From NCBI GenBank assembly GCA_031769625.1, contig JAUIMM010000686.1, positions 558,001 through 622,000 of the forward strand: a stretch of DNA of 64,000 nt, read 5' to 3'. How positions within the stretch are numbered: the stretch's first letter is position 1; the number at the start of each line of letters is the position of its first letter. The notes below the pieces were generated by a model. It had not been told where the DNA came from and ran no database searches. It saw only the letters and a list, made by a program, of their open reading frames with translations. This DNA is from Taudactylus pleione (Eukaryota; Chordata; Amphibia; Anura; Myobatrachidae). This document shows positions 1-12,122 of this stretch, one piece after another. A program made the translations under genes and the position numbers.

Positions 1-73
1 GCCCCACCAGAATCAGGATAGTGGGGAAGCTGTCCTGCTCTCTCCTATTGGTTTTGCAGCTTTCACCACCTGC

Positions 74-359
74 CAGAGCCGTAACTAGACTTTTTGGTGC
101 CCTGTGCCAGAGAGAGCACTGGCGCACCCCTCATTTTTTAAATAGGGACATAAGATAGTGCACCTGAAAAAGGGCCATGGCCTCATGGGGAAGGGCCAGG
201 GAAGAGATAGGGGAGGCCAGGAAATGCTGGGGATAAAAGAAGAGGCAGCTACAGGTGAGAATGATAATAAACAGGAAAATTGACAGGCCCAAACAGCACC
301 CCCTGCCCTGCAATGCCCTGTGCCATAGTATAGGTCACACTGCCCTAGTTACGGCCCTG
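74..359. mobile_element. Non-autonomous hAT-type MITE, 286 bp
   Basis: The ends are inverted repeats, CAGAGCCGTAACTAG on the left and CTAGTTACGGCCCTG on the right. They are flanked by a perfect 8-bp duplication, CCACCTGC, at 66-73 and 360-367, which is the size hAT transposases make. There is no coding capacity. A sister copy lies at 8963-9240, and both are also present in copy B. Confidence 0.9.
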
Positions 360-521
360 CCACCTGCTGTTGTTGCTTGTGTGCTAATCCCTTTGCTGCT
401 GGGAGTTTTCTCACCCTTGTGCTGTGGTCATCTCTTGAACTTTGCGCTCATCACATGATATCAATCATTTTGTAATTTATTACCAACACAAATTATACCT
501 TGTTGTCTTTGAGGAGACATT

Positions 522-701
522 GTGGTAGATTTACTAAAGCGAGAGTATTTAGAAGTGGAGATGTTGCCCATAGCAACCAATCAGATTCTACTTACCATTG
601 ATCTAGCACCTTCTAGAAGATACTGTAATAGCTAGAATCTGATTGGTTGCTATGGACAACAACTCCACTTCTAAAAACTCTTGCATTAGTAAATATACCC
701 C
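522..701. mobile_element. Palindromic MITE, 180 bp, PIF/Harbinger-like
   Basis: A nearly complete inverted repeat: the left arm contains GCAACCAATCAGATTCTA and the right arm its complement. Ends resemble GTGGTAGATTTACTAA and are flanked by ATT on both sides (519-521, 702-704), a 3-bp target duplication. It would fold into a long hairpin. The same element sits at 56857-57036 in copy B. Confidence 0.8.
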
Positions 702-1611
702 ATTGTATTTTCAGAAAATAATTCTAATACATCAAAAAAAATGTAACCCAAATGCCCCAAAAAGTGTTTTTTTATTGACATTTCAAGAAAGGAAACCAAA
801 GTGAAGATGAAACAAGAACTTTGTGGTTCTTGTTTCGCCAATAATCCACTTTTCCAAAATAGTAAAAAGCAGGATTCTGTGTTTAGGTTTTGCCAAAAAA
901 ATCTGCACTTGAAATGAAACTGTATTATTTTATCATCACTGTCTCGATTTACATGCTTCTTATGTGTAGTAAGAATTAGGGGTGTGCACCGGCCACTTTT
1001 CGTGTTTTGTGTTTTGGTTTTGGATCTGGATCTTTCTTCGTGTTTTGGATCTGGATTGGTTTTGCCAAAACCACCCTTCCGTGTTTTGGGTTCTGGGTTT
1101 TGTGTTTTGGATCTGTATTTTTTTTTAAAAAAGCATAAAAACAGCTAAAATCACAGAATTTGTAGGTTTTTCTGCTCCTATGCTATTATTAACCTCAATA
1201 ACCTTAATTTCCACTCATTTCCAGTCTATTCTGAACACCTCACACCTCACAATAGTGTTTTTATGTCCAAAACGTTGCACCGAGGTAGCTGGATGACTAT
1301 GCTAAGCGACACGAGTGGGCGGCACAAACACGTGACCCATCTAGGCGTGAAACTGCAGTGGCAGACAGGATGGCAGTTTGAAAAACTAGGCCCCAAACTG
1401 TACATAATGCAAAGAAAAAAAAGAGGTGCAAGATGGAATTGTCCTTGGGCCCTCCCACCCACCCTTATGTTGTATAAACAGGACATGCACACTTTAACAA
1501 ACCAATCATTTCAGCGCCAGGGTCTGCCACACAACTGTGGCTGAAATGATTGGTTCGTTTGGGCCCCCACAAAACAAGCTGGCAATTAATGTGTCCCTGC
1601 ACAAACTGGCT

Positions 1612-4600
1612 CTATGGAGGCAAGATGTCATCCTCATCCTCCTCATCCACCGATTCCTCACCCTCTTCAGTGTGTACATCCTCATCCTCACAAAGTATTA
1701 ACTCGTCCCCACTTGAATCCACCACCACAGGTCCCTCTGTACCTTCTGGAGGCTGGTCTCCCTGGAAGAGCTGATAATTCATTTTGATGAACATCATCTT
1801 CTCCACATTCTGTGGAAGCAACCTCCTACGCCTTTCGCTGACAAGGTTCCCGGCTGCACTAAACACTCTTTCGGAGTACACACTGGAGGGGGGGCAACTC
1901 AGGTAAAATAGAGCCAGTTTGTACAGGGGCCTCCAAATTGCCTCTTTTTCCTGCCAGTACAGGTATGGACTGTCTGCCATGCCTACTTGGATGCTGTCAC
2001 CGATGTAATCCTCCACCATTCTGTCAATGGTGACAGTATCATATGCAGTGACAGTAGACATGTCAGAAATTGTTGCCAGGTCCTTCAGTCCGGACCAGAT
2101 GTCCAAACTTGGTCCTGCCTGTCCTGCATCACCGCCAGCGGGTTGCTTAGGATACCTAAGTTTTTTCCTGGCAGCCCCAGTTGCAGGAGAAAATGAAGAA
2201 GGAGCTGTTGACGTGTCACGTTCCGCTTCAGCTGACAGTGTGTTCACCAGCAGGTCTTTGCACCTCTGCAGGCTTGTGTCGGCCGGAAAGAGAGACACCA
2301 CATAGGCTTTAAACCTAGGATCGAGCACGGTGGCCAAAATGTAGTGGTCTGATTTCAACAGATTGACCACCCTGGAATCCTGGCAAAGCGAATGAAGGGC
2401 TTCATCCACAAGTCCCACATGCCGAGCGGAATCGCTCCGTCTTAGCTCCTCCTTCACTTTCTCCAGCTGCTTCTGCAAAAGCCTGATGAGGGGAATGACC
2501 TGACTCAAGCTGGCAGTGTCTGAACTGACTTCACGTGTGGCAAGTTCGAAGGGCTGGAGAACCTTGCACAACACGGAAATCATTCTCCACTGCGCTTGAG
2601 TCAGGTGCATACCCCCTCCTTTGCCTATGTCATAGGTGGATGTATAGGCTTGTATGGCCTTTTGCTGCTCCTCCATCCTCTGAAGCATATAGAGGGTTGA
2701 GTTCCACCGTGTCACAACCTCTTGCTTCAGGTGATGGCGGGGCAGGTTCAAGAGTGTTTGCTGGCGCTCCAGTCTTCGGCACGCAGTCGCTGAATGGCGA
2801 AAGTGGCCAGAAATTTTTCGGGCCACCCAAAGCGTCTCCTGCACGCCCCTGTCGCTTTTCAGAAAATTCTGCACCACCAAGTTTATTGTGTGAGCAAAAC
2901 ATGGGACGTGCTGGAATTTGCCCAGATGTAATGCCCGCACAATATTGGTGGCGTTGTCAGATATCACAAATCCCCAGGAGAGTCTAAGTGGGGTAAGCCA
3001 CTGGGCGATGATTTCCCTCAGTTTCTCTAAGAGGTTGTCGGCGGTGTGCCTCTTACTGAAACCGGTGATACACAGCGTAGCCTGCCTTGTAACGAGCTGG
3101 CGTTTCTGAGATGCTGCTACTGGTGACGCTGCTGCTGTTGCTGCGTAAGGTGATACATCTACCCAGTGGGCTGTCACAGTCATATAGTCCTTAGTCTGCC
3201 CTGTTCCACTTGTCCACATGTCCGTGGTTAAGTGGACATTGTGTACAACGGCATTTTTCAGGACACTGAGGACACTTTTTCTGACGTTTCTGTACAGTCT
3301 CGGTATCGCCTGCCTAGTGAAGTGGAATCTAGACGGTATTTGGAACCGGGGACACACTACCTCCATCAATTGTCTAAATCCCACTGCACTAATGGCGGAT
3401 ACCGGACGCACGTCTAACACCAACATAGCAGTCAAGGCCTCAGTTATACGTTTTGCTTCAGGATGACTGCTGTCGTACTTCATCCTCCTCGCTAAGGACT
3501 GTTGGAGGGTCAATTGTTTAGTAAAAGTAGTGGTGTTCCTACTTCCTCTCTGGGATGATGAACGACTCCCAGCAGCAGCAACAGCAGCAGCGGCAGCAGT
3601 AGGCGTAGCAATGCAGGATCCTCCAGAGGAATCCCGGATAGGAGAGTCAGTCATGCCAGTGACATGGCCTGCAGGACTACTTCCGATCCTAAGGAGGAAA
3701 TTGACGAGGAGGGAGTTGACGGTGTGGTTTGCAGGCGCTTGGATACAACAGGACAACGGGATTTAGGTGTCCCTGGACTGCTTACGGTCTTAGCCAAAGT
3801 TTCTGAACTTGACAGTAACTTTTTATGAACGCGCTGCAGGTGCCGTATAAGGGAGGATGTTCCTAGGTGGTTGACGTCCCTACCCCTACTTATTTCACCT
3901 TTACATATGGTACATATGGCAAGACAGTTGTTGTCCGGATTTGGATAGAAATATTGCCAGACCAAAGAGGTGGAATGTTTGGTCTTCTGCCCAGGCATGA
4001 CCGTGATGGGCTTTTTCATCCCACGGACAACAACTGTCTCCCCCGGAGCCTGATTTAAACAAACCACATCACCATCAGAATCCTCCTCGCCAACTTCCTC
4101 CTCAGCGCCAGCTACACCAGTATCCTCATCCTGTTGTACTTCAACAGTGACATCTTCAATTTGCATATCAGCAAGTGGACTGTGGGTGCTCCTTTCAGCA
4201 CTTGCAGGGGGCATGCAAATGGTGGAAAGAGCCACCTCTTCCCGTCCAGTGCTGGGAAGGTCAGGCATCGCAACCACCACCACACTTGGACTCTCCTTGG
4301 GGATTTGTGATATCTTCTTAGAAAGCACAGTTCTTCGCTGTGCTTTTGCCAGCTTAACTCTTTTGATTTTTTTAGTGGGAGGAGGGCTTCCATCGTCATG
4401 TGAAGCTGAACCACTAGTCATGAACATACTAGGGATCGACCTTAGCCGTTCCTTGCCACTCCGTGTCGTAAATGGCATATTGGCAAGTTTACGTTTCTCT
4501 TCAGCTGATTTAAATGTCTTTTTCAAGGTCATTTTCCTGAACTTTGCCATTTGGGATTGTATGTGCCCTCTACTATGACATTGGGCATCGGCCTTGGCAG

Positions 4601-4721
4601 ACGACGTTGATGGCATGTTATCGTCTATGTCATGACTAGTGGCAGCAGCTTCAGCACTAGGAGGAAGTGGTTCTTGATCTTTCTCTATTTTATTTTTATC
4701 GGAGAAAGTTTGGTCCTCCAT
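1612..4721 (-). pseudogene. hAT transposase with BED finger, frameshifted (hAT-1)
   Basis: Would encode the hAT transposase that excises the element and reinserts it. It is split into an N-terminal frame (4721-3651, 356 aa) and a C-terminal frame (3756-1612). The break lies near 3689, where four bases present in hAT-3 (near 22652-22656) are missing, so the N-terminal frame ends about a dozen codons later. The N-terminal frame has a lysine-rich stretch and the BED zinc finger (CTIC ... HLQRVH). The C-terminal frame has the RNase H-like core (TTDMWTSG, ISDNATN, CFAHTINL) and the hATC dimerisation block (SVYSERVFSAAGN). It also has three residues (SVL) near the core that hAT-3 lacks. No full-length protein is expected without frameshifting; an N-terminal BED-finger fragment could still be made. 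Confidence 0.9.
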
Positions 4722-4739
4722 TTATGTTATATCGATTTG

Positions 4740-7490
4740 ATATATACGTGCGGCTAAACACAGAAAATAATTTTTTTTTTGGTTTGGACTGGAGTGTACT
4801 TTGTGGGTTACAGCACCCTTTAACGGTCAAGCCAGCCGGCCCTTTACTTATGACACAGGCGCACTCTTGGCACTACTTTGTTGATGCACGTGCGGCTACT
4901 GCGCACACAATTCACAAACACAGAAAATAATTTTTTTTTGGTTTGGCCTGGAGTGTACTTTCGGGGGTTACAGCACCCTTTAACGGTCAAGCCAGCCGGC
5001 CCTTTACTTATGACACAGGCGCACTCTTGGCACTACTTTGTTGATGCACGTGCGGCTACTGCGCACACAATTCACAAACACAGAAAATAATTTTTTTTTG
5101 GTTTGGACTGGAGTGTACTTTCGGGGGTTACAGCACCCTTTAACGGTCAAGCCAGCCGGCCCTTTACTTATGACACAGGCGCACGCTTGGCACTACTTTG
5201 TTGATGCACGTGCGGCTACTGCGCACACAATTCACAAACACAGAAAATAATTTTTTTTTTGGTTTGGACTGGAGTGTACTTTCGGGGGTTACAGCACCCT
5301 TAACGGTCAAGCCAGCCGGCCCTTTACTTATGACACAGGCGCACGCTTGGCACTACTTTGTTGATGCACGTGTGGCTACTGCGCACACAATTCACAAACA
5401 CAGAAAATAATTTTTTTTTTGGTTTGGACTGGAGTGTACTTTCGGGGGTTACAGCACCCTTAACGGTCAAGCCAGCCGGCCCTTTACTTATGACACAGGC
5501 GCACGCTTGGCACTACTTTGTTGATGCACGTGTGGCTACTGCGCACACAATTCACAAACACAGAAAATAATTTTTTTTTTGGTTTGGACTGGAGTGTACT
5601 TTCGGGGGTTACAGCACCCTTAACGGTCAAGCCAGCCGGCCCTTTACTTATGACACAGGCGCACGCTTGGCACTACTTTGTTGATGCACGTGCGGCTACT
5701 GCGCACACAATTCACAAACACAGAAAATAATTTTTTTTTGGTTTGGACTGGAGTGTACTTTGGGGGTTACAGCACCCTTAACGGTCAAGCCAGCCGGCCC
5801 TTTACTTATGACACAGGCGCACGCTTGGCACTACTTTGTTGATGCACGTGCGGCTACTGCGCACACAATTCACAAACACAGAAAATAATTTTTTTTTTGG
5901 TTTGGACTGGAGTGTACTTTCGGGGGTTACAGCACCCTTAACGGTCAAGCCAGCCGGCCCTTTACTTATGACACAGGCGCACGCTTGGCACTACTTTGTT
6001 GATGCACGTGTGGCTACTGCGCACACAATTCACAAACACAGAAAATAATTTTTTTTTTGGTTTGGACTGGAGTGTACTTTCGGGGGTTACAGCACCCTTA
6101 ACGGTCAAGCCAGCCGGCCCTTTACTTATGACACAGGCGCACGCTTGGCACTACTTTGTTGATGCACGTGCGGCTACTGCGCACACAATTCACAAACACA
6201 GAAAATAATTTTTTTTTGGTTTGGACTGGAGTGTACTTTCGGGGGTTACAGCACCCTTAACGGTCAAGCCAGCCGGCCCTTTACTTATGACACAGGCGCA
6301 CGCTTGGCACTACTTTGTTGATGCACGTGCGGCTACTGCGCACACAATTCACAAACACAGAAAATAATTTTTTTTTTGGTTTGGACTGGAGTGTACTTTC
6401 GGGGGTTACAGCACCCTTAACGGTCAAGCCAGCCGGCCCTTTACTTATGACACAGGCGCACTCTTGGCACTACTTTGTTGATGCACGTGCGGCTACTGCG
6501 CACACAATTCACAAACACAGAAAATAATTTTTTTTTGGTTAGGACTGGAGTGTACTTTCGGGGGTTACAGCACCCTTTAACGGTCAAGCCAGCCGGCCCT
6601 TTACTTATGACACAGGCGCACGCTTGGCACTACTTTGTTGATGCACGTGCGGCTACTGCGCACACAATTCACAAACACAGAAAATAATTTTTTTTTTGGT
6701 TTGGACTGGAGTGTACTTTCGGGGGTTACAGCACCCTTAACGGTCAAGCCAGCCGGCCCTTTACTTATGACACAGGCGCACGCTTGGCACTACTTTGTTG
6801 ATGCACGTGCGGCTACTGCGCACACAATTCACAAACACAGAAAATAATTTTTTTTTTGGTTTGGACTGGAGTGTACTTGGGGGTTACAGCACCCTTTAAC
6901 GGTCAAGCCAGCCGGCCCTTTACTTATGACACAGGCGCACGCTTGGCACTACTTTGTTGATGCACGTGCGACTACTGCGCACACAATTCACAAACACAGA
7001 AAATAATATTTTTTTTGGTTTGGACTGGAGTGTACTTTCGGGGGTTACAGCACCCTTAACGGTCAAGCCAGCCGGCCCTTTACTTATGACACAGGCGCAC
7101 GCTTGGCACTACTTTGTTGATGCACGTGCGGCTACTGCGCACACAATTCACAAACACAGAAAATAATTTTTTTTTTGGTTTGGACTGGAGTGTACTTTCG
7201 GGGGTTACAGCACCCTTAACGGTCAAGCCAGCCGGCCCTTTACTTATGACACAGGCGCACGCTTGGCACTACTTTGTTGATGCACGTGCGGCTACTGCGC
7301 ACACAATTCACAAACACAGAAAATAATTTTTTTTTTGGTTTGGACTGGAGTGTACTTTCGGGGGTTACAGCACCCTTAACGGTCAAGCCAGCCGGCCCTT
7401 TACTTATGACACAGGCGCACGCTTGGCACTACTTTGTTGATGCACGTGCGGCTACTGCGCACACAATTCACAAACACAGAAAATATATTA
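4740..7490. repeat. ~160-bp tandem array in hAT-1, about 17 units
   Basis: Units of 159-160 bp follow each other with a few percent divergence. Most differences are the length of one T run, CGGGGG versus GGGGG, and CGCTTGG versus CTCTTGG. Every full unit contains CACGTG. The array lies between the TATA side of the element and the transposase start codon. Antisense 70-codon ORFs repeat through it because each unit has an ATG and a TAA on the plus strand; I do not regard them as genes. Confidence 0.95.
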
Positions 7491-7831
7491 TTTTTTTAGC
7501 ACTTGGGGGGAGCACCCCTGATGGACAGAGCACCCCCTGGACAACACTACAGCACTCCTTTAGGACTGGGACACTGCACAGGACTTTGGAGTGGACACAG
7601 CCCCTATGGAGAACTGACTGCACAACACAGTCCAGCCAGCCCCTATGGACTTTGAAGTAGTGGACACAGCCCCTATTAACAACAGCAGCACAGCACAACA
7701 CAGCCAGCCCCTATGGACTTTGAAGTAGTGGACAACAGCAGCACTACACTACACTACACTACACAGCCCTAACTCCCACCCTCCCTCTTCACTGTCCACA
7801 GCCGAGTGAGAAAATGGCGCCGACGTGTGTA

Positions 7832-7840
7832 CCTTATATA
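7832..7840 (-). promoter_or_regulatory. TATA box of hAT-1 transposase
   Basis: TATATAAGG on the minus strand, about 160 bp inside the element end, next to GGATCC and a GC-rich segment. It is placed as in hAT-2 and hAT-3. Promoter function is inferred from position and sequence only. Confidence 0.6.
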
Positions 7841-8008
7841 GGATCCAAAACCCGCGAGACTCGGAAGGCGGGAAGATGACGTTTTGCCTCGATTTCAGAT
7901 CCGAGTCAGGCGGGAAAAGTCGAGCCTGACTCGGATCGGACTCGGATCGGGGGGGCTCAGGGGGGTTCGGATTTCAGAAATCCGAACCCGCTCACCCCTA
8001 GTAAGAAT

Positions 8009-8399
8009 ATGGTAGACCAACAAGGCCTAGGATTTTGAAAACTAGACAACCTACGGTATTAAATGAGGGATCATCTTTTTATTTGACACAATCAGAGCCG
8101 GCCCTAGCCAATTTGCTGCCCTAGGCAAAATTTTGACTGGTACCCCCTATCAGATAATACAACCACTAATCTTAGTGTTTATGCAAGATCGCCAAAATAA
8201 CACATTGGTTTATAAAAAAAATTATTGTTAAAGAAACATGCAAAAGCACAAATTATACAGTATATGAAAAGGTACCAAACAGCAATATAAATACCAGCCA
8301 AACTACACAAAATAAATAAAATAATTGTGCAAACTTCAATCAAAATGTAGTAGTGCAAAATACTTAATGCTGATTACATGTGTTGGTTCACAGCGGTAC
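8009..8399. other. Intergenic, no gene seen
   Basis: AT-rich sequence with a GAGCCGGCCCTAGCCAAT motif near 8095 that looks like the end of a further hAT-type repeat (the AGCCGGCCCTAG class), but I could not find its partner end. Confidence 0.4.
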
Positions 8400-8640
8400 T
8401 CGCCTTGCTAACCTCCCCCTCCCCGCACCCTAAACCTAACCCTCCCCCCCAGTACCTAAGCCTAACCCTCCCCCAGATGCCTAACCCTTACTCCTAACTC
8501 TCCCCCCAACGCCCGATACTTACCTTCGGGATGCCTGCGGTTTGGATTCTGGTACCGGGATCCCGACACTGTCGGGATTTCTACATCAGTATTTTACCCA
8601 TCGGCATCCCGCATGGCCAGATGCTGACCACATCCCTCGA
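8400..8640. repeat. CCTAACCCT-rich interspersed repeat with GGGATCCCGAC end
   Basis: A short array of imperfect units such as CCTAACCCTCCCCC is followed by inverted motifs around CCGGGATCCCGACACTGTC. Relatives occur at 25371-25800 and 44110-44540, so it is an interspersed element with an internal minisatellite rather than a telomere. The duplicate is at about 57703-57943. Confidence 0.6.
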
Positions 8641-8859
8641 TTGCTGCCAGGAAAATTAGTCACAATAAATGTGAATACTAGAAATTAAATTGTCAATGAA
8701 AAATATATGCCCACACTGTAGGGCCACATATGCCTTTCCTAAGGTTGTATAGGCCCCAGTAGTGTCCTTAAGCTCCAAAAATGGTGCCTCATAAGCACGG
8801 GCACAATTAGAACTTTGTGAACCCCATAGCAACATTTTGAAGGTGCCCCCATCCTAATA

Positions 8860-9352
8860 CTTCTAGTGAGACACCACTCTTAATAGCTAATGAGACACCA
8901 CTCTTCATAGCTAGTGAGACATATTCATAGCTAGTGAGACACCTCTATTCATAGCTAGTGAGCAGAGCCGTAACTAGACTTTTTGGTGCCCTGTGCCAGA
9001 AAGAGCATTGGTGCCCCCCTCATTTTTCAAAGGGACATAATGCACCCAAAAAAGGGCCATGGCTTCATGGGGAAGGGTCAGGGAAGAGATAGGAGAGACC
9101 AGGAGATGCTGGGGATGAAATAAGAGGGAGCTACAAGCAAGAGTGATAATAAACAGAAATTTGACAGGCCCAAACAGTGCCCCCTGATCTGTGGTGCCCT
9201 GTGTGATGGCACCGTCCGCACTACCCTAGCTACGGCCCTGCTAGTGAGATACCTCTATTCATAGCTAGCGAGACACCTCTATTCATAGCTAGCGAGACAC
9301 TTCTATTCATAGCTAGCGAGACACAACTCTTCATAGCTAGTGAGACACCACT
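8860..9352. repeat. ~24-bp minisatellite split by a MITE
   Basis: Units like GAGACACCTCTATTCATAGC repeat on both sides of the hAT MITE at 8963-9240, which uses one unit's CTAGTGAG as its target duplication. Variants read CACCACTCTTCATAGC. Confidence 0.85.
8963..9240. mobile_element. Non-autonomous hAT-type MITE, 278 bp
   Basis: Same family as 74-359: CAGAGCCGTAACTAG on the left, CTAGCTACGGCCCTG on the right. A perfect 8-bp duplication CTAGTGAG lies at 8955-8962 and 9241-9248. It inserted into the surrounding minisatellite before the segmental duplication arose, since 58266-58543 holds the same insertion. Confidence 0.9.
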
Positions 9353-9828
9353 CTTCACATAAGTTACTCATTTTATGAACCATAATAGTGCTATAAGGCC
9401 TGAATCAGAGTTGCATTCTACGCCAATGTTTTCACAAATGGAGCAATCTGTTGCCACTGTGCGTGTGTTAAGGTACATTACTGTAGTTGCACACTGCAAG
9501 TCTCTTATCACAGTCCGGTTGACAGACAGGGAGTGTCATTTTGGGGATGGGGTCTCAGTTGTAGACATCTTCGAAGACTCAGGAGAGCATCTCAGTACAA
9601 GTCCCGGCCACTGCTGCATTAAAATATAAATATAAAGAAGAGCCAGCTACTGGAGCTTTAGCGTACAACTCTAATTCAGGTCCATAGTTAACAATATGCA
9701 ACGATGTAATGATGCCAGTACACAGTGCCCCCAATTCAAATTACGCCACATTCTAATGCCATCATTTGCTATTAATCCACATGTAAGTGCTCAGAATTCA
9801 TACTATGAAACATTACAGTGCCTCCTTA
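9353..9828. other. Intergenic, no gene seen
   Basis: Low-copy sequence. An 84-codon open frame at 9375-9629 has no recognisable motif, splice context or codon pattern, so I do not call it a gene. Confidence 0.4.
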
Positions 9829-11182
9829 CAGTGGCGTAGCTAGAGTAGGGCCGCCGGGGCTCGTGCCTTGGGTGCCTTGGGACCGGCAGCACAGGAGGGG
9901 GGCGGCAACCACGACGACCATGGTCCAGGCCCGCCCTAGTCAGCCAGTGTAGTGCAGACCCCAGTTGGTGCAGTCCGCACTACACTGTACACACACATCG
10001 CCACCAGCACTGGGTAGTACACTCGTACTACCCGGCGGCGATGTGTGTGTTTCAGCAGCTAATGAGAGTCAGAAAGACTTTCAATGGCTGCTCTGCCCAC
10101 TGCCAGAGCCGGGCTAGAGCTCACTCATGAGCTCCGCCTTCTGGCTCCTGCAGTGGGTGATGAGAGAGATGTCATGATGTCTCACCCATAGTACCAAGGG
10201 GGACCCAGTAGGAGGATGGAGAAGCAGACAGCGGCGGGAGTGGTAGGAGTGGGGATTCAGGTAAGTCAAGTCAGTATTATGTGTGTGTCTGTCTGTCTGT
10301 GTGTTTTATGCACTATGGAAGGTACTGTATAAGGGGCAACTCATAGGGGGGATTACTACTGGGGCACTGTATAAGGGGCACAGCATAGAAGGTATCACTA
10401 CTGGGGGCACTGTATAAGGGGCACAGCATAGAAGGTATCACTACTGGGGGCACTGATAGGGTGGATCACTACTGGGGGCACTGTATAAGGGGCACTACTG
10501 GGAGCCTTCATAAGGGGGGCACTTCATACTGGGGGCACTGTATAAGGGGCACAGCATAGAAGGGATCACTACTGGGGGCACTGAATAGGGTGGATCACTA
10601 CTGGGGGCACTGTATAAGGGGCACTACTGACGGCATTGTATAAGGGGCACAGCATAGGGGGATCACTACTGGGGGCACTGCACAGGGGGGATAACTACTG
10701 GGGGCACTGTATAAGGGGCTCTACTTGGGGCCTGCAGAAGGGGAACCACTACTGGGGGTACTGTATAAGGGGCACTACTGGGGTCTTGCATACTGGGGAC
10801 ACTGTATTATGGGCATTACTGGGGGAACTTCGTAGGGGGACTGTATAAGGGGCACTGTATAAGGGTGCACTACTGGGGCACTGTATAAAGGGCACTACTA
10901 CATGGGACACTGCTACTGGGGACATTGCATAAGGAGCACTACTACAGTGGGTATTGCAAGAGGGACACTGCGATTTTGGGGCATTAAAGTGCATATGGAA
11001 TGGTAAAGAATGTTCCCAGAGTGATGAGAAAGGGGTGTGGGTCATGTTGACATGCCTCATTTTTTCAGTGGCCATGCCCCTTGTGGCATGTGACCTCATT
11101 CATTTTTTGCTCACATAGGGAAGAGGGGGGGGCTACATTTTTCAATTTGCCCTGGGCTCCAAATACCCTAGTAATGCCATTA
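9829..11182. mobile_element. hAT-like non-autonomous element with internal tandem array
   Basis: Left end CAGTGGCGTAGCTAG and right end CTAGTAATGCCATT are imperfect inverted repeats of the CAGTGGCGTA class. I could not confirm a target duplication because the right end looks eroded. Inside, 10310-10930 is a tandem array of about 30 bp (GGGGCACTGTATAAGGGG). A related element in the opposite orientation lies at 40186-40960. Confidence 0.65.
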
Positions 11183-11896
11183 TAACATCCACTACACATA
11201 CCACTCCTTGAAAGTGTAATGTCACCCCATTCAAGCCAGGCAATGGTCCTGACCCAATTGCTCAGTTATTTGAGCAAACTTGGTAGACATGTATATGCTG
11301 TGGTCTGGGGCCCTCTAAACCTCTGAGCCCCAAAGCCATGGCACCCCTATACCGACTATACTTACATGCTCTCTACAGACACTCTCCCACACCTCTTCAA
11401 ATAAGATACTCAAGTTACACTTACCTTTTAGGCATTTCTGCCTTCTCTTTCTTCCTCTTCTTTCTTCCTTTAGGTGTCTGGCAGAGGACACAATATACTG
11501 ATTTATTTGCCCTCCTTATAAAATATCTATTACTATAGATCATTCTCCATTCCACACAGATGAAAGTTCTAATTTTATATAATATTATGTCCTCCTCTTC
11601 AGGGTAATTTTCAGGCAGTCAGCACATATTTAGTTTAAATCATCTCCTCCACCCCCCAATTAATAAGAAAGTGCTGCACTGATTTGGCTGAGCCGCGGCT
11701 GCATGTAATGTAGGAAATCAGTGCAGCACTTTATTATCAACCAGCAGCAGGAAGACCGATTGACATCTCTGCCCTGATTGAATGGTTAATTGTTGCAAAA
11801 GCAGTGATAGGGCTGCAGATCAACTTGGGCAAACAGAAGCTCAACAGTGTCAGTACAACAACTAAACTGAAAGATAGCAAGAATACCTGTATATAT
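11183..11896. other. Low-copy sequence with a compact hairpin at 11660-11735
   Basis: No gene recognised. The hairpin pairs AAGTGCTGCACTGATT with AATCAGTGCAGCACTT around a GC-rich loop of about 30 nt, giving a stem of ~22 bp. This is the size of a pre-miRNA or a very short MITE. It is duplicated at 60963-61038. Confidence 0.5.
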
Positions 11897-12122
11897 TAGG
11901 AATGAGCAGTGGGGATCCGAGTCCACCCGAGCCACGGGTCGGGTGTTCCCTCCTGACTCGGATCCCACTGCGAGGCCGAACGCCATCCTCCCGAAGTCGG
12001 ATTCTCGTGACAGTTCGCCTCTACATAAGGCGCCACGATCGGGACTCAGCCCCACTTCACTCCCACTCTCTGCACATTGCGCGCTGCTCTGCTGAAGGTG
12101 GCTGTGTCCAGAGACTCACAAG
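11897..12122 (+). mobile_element. Left-end remnant of an older hAT relative
   Basis: Starts TAGGAATGAGCAG after an AT tract and continues with CCTGACTCGGATCCC and a CTACATAAGG segment, matching the promoter-side end of the big hAT family. A younger related element (12123-13369) has landed inside it. Its own right end was not found; the sequence after 13378 may belong to it. Confidence 0.5.

Larger units (their letters stand above)
977..8000 (-). mobile_element. hAT-1: full-length hAT transposon, 7024 bp, frameshifted
   Basis: Begins TAGGGGTGTGCACCGGCC and ends GCTCACCCCTA, flanked by a perfect 8-bp duplication GTAAGAAT at 969-976 and 8001-8008. The paralogous copy B has the uninterrupted site with a single GTAAGAAT at 57304-57311, which fixes both ends exactly. 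Read on the minus strand the order is: promoter-side end with TATA box, a ~160-bp tandem array, a transposase gene, then a GGATCTGGAT-rich end. It is nearly identical to hAT-3, so it moved recently, but its transposase frame is broken. Inserted after, or segregating separately from, the segmental duplication. Confidence 0.97.

Noticed and set aside
2535..2987. 150-codon frame on the plus strand inside hAT-1
   Set aside because: Antisense shadow of the transposase, whose conserved motifs are on the other strand.
4878..7660. Series of ~70-codon frames (MLMHV... pattern) repeated through each 160-bp array
   Set aside because: They arise because each unit has an ATG and a TAA on that strand. The unit length is not a multiple of three, they run antisense to the transposase, and substitutions show no coding bias.
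9375..9629. 84-codon frame, also present in copy B
   Set aside because: Identity in copy B reflects the recent duplication rather than selection; no motif or splice context.
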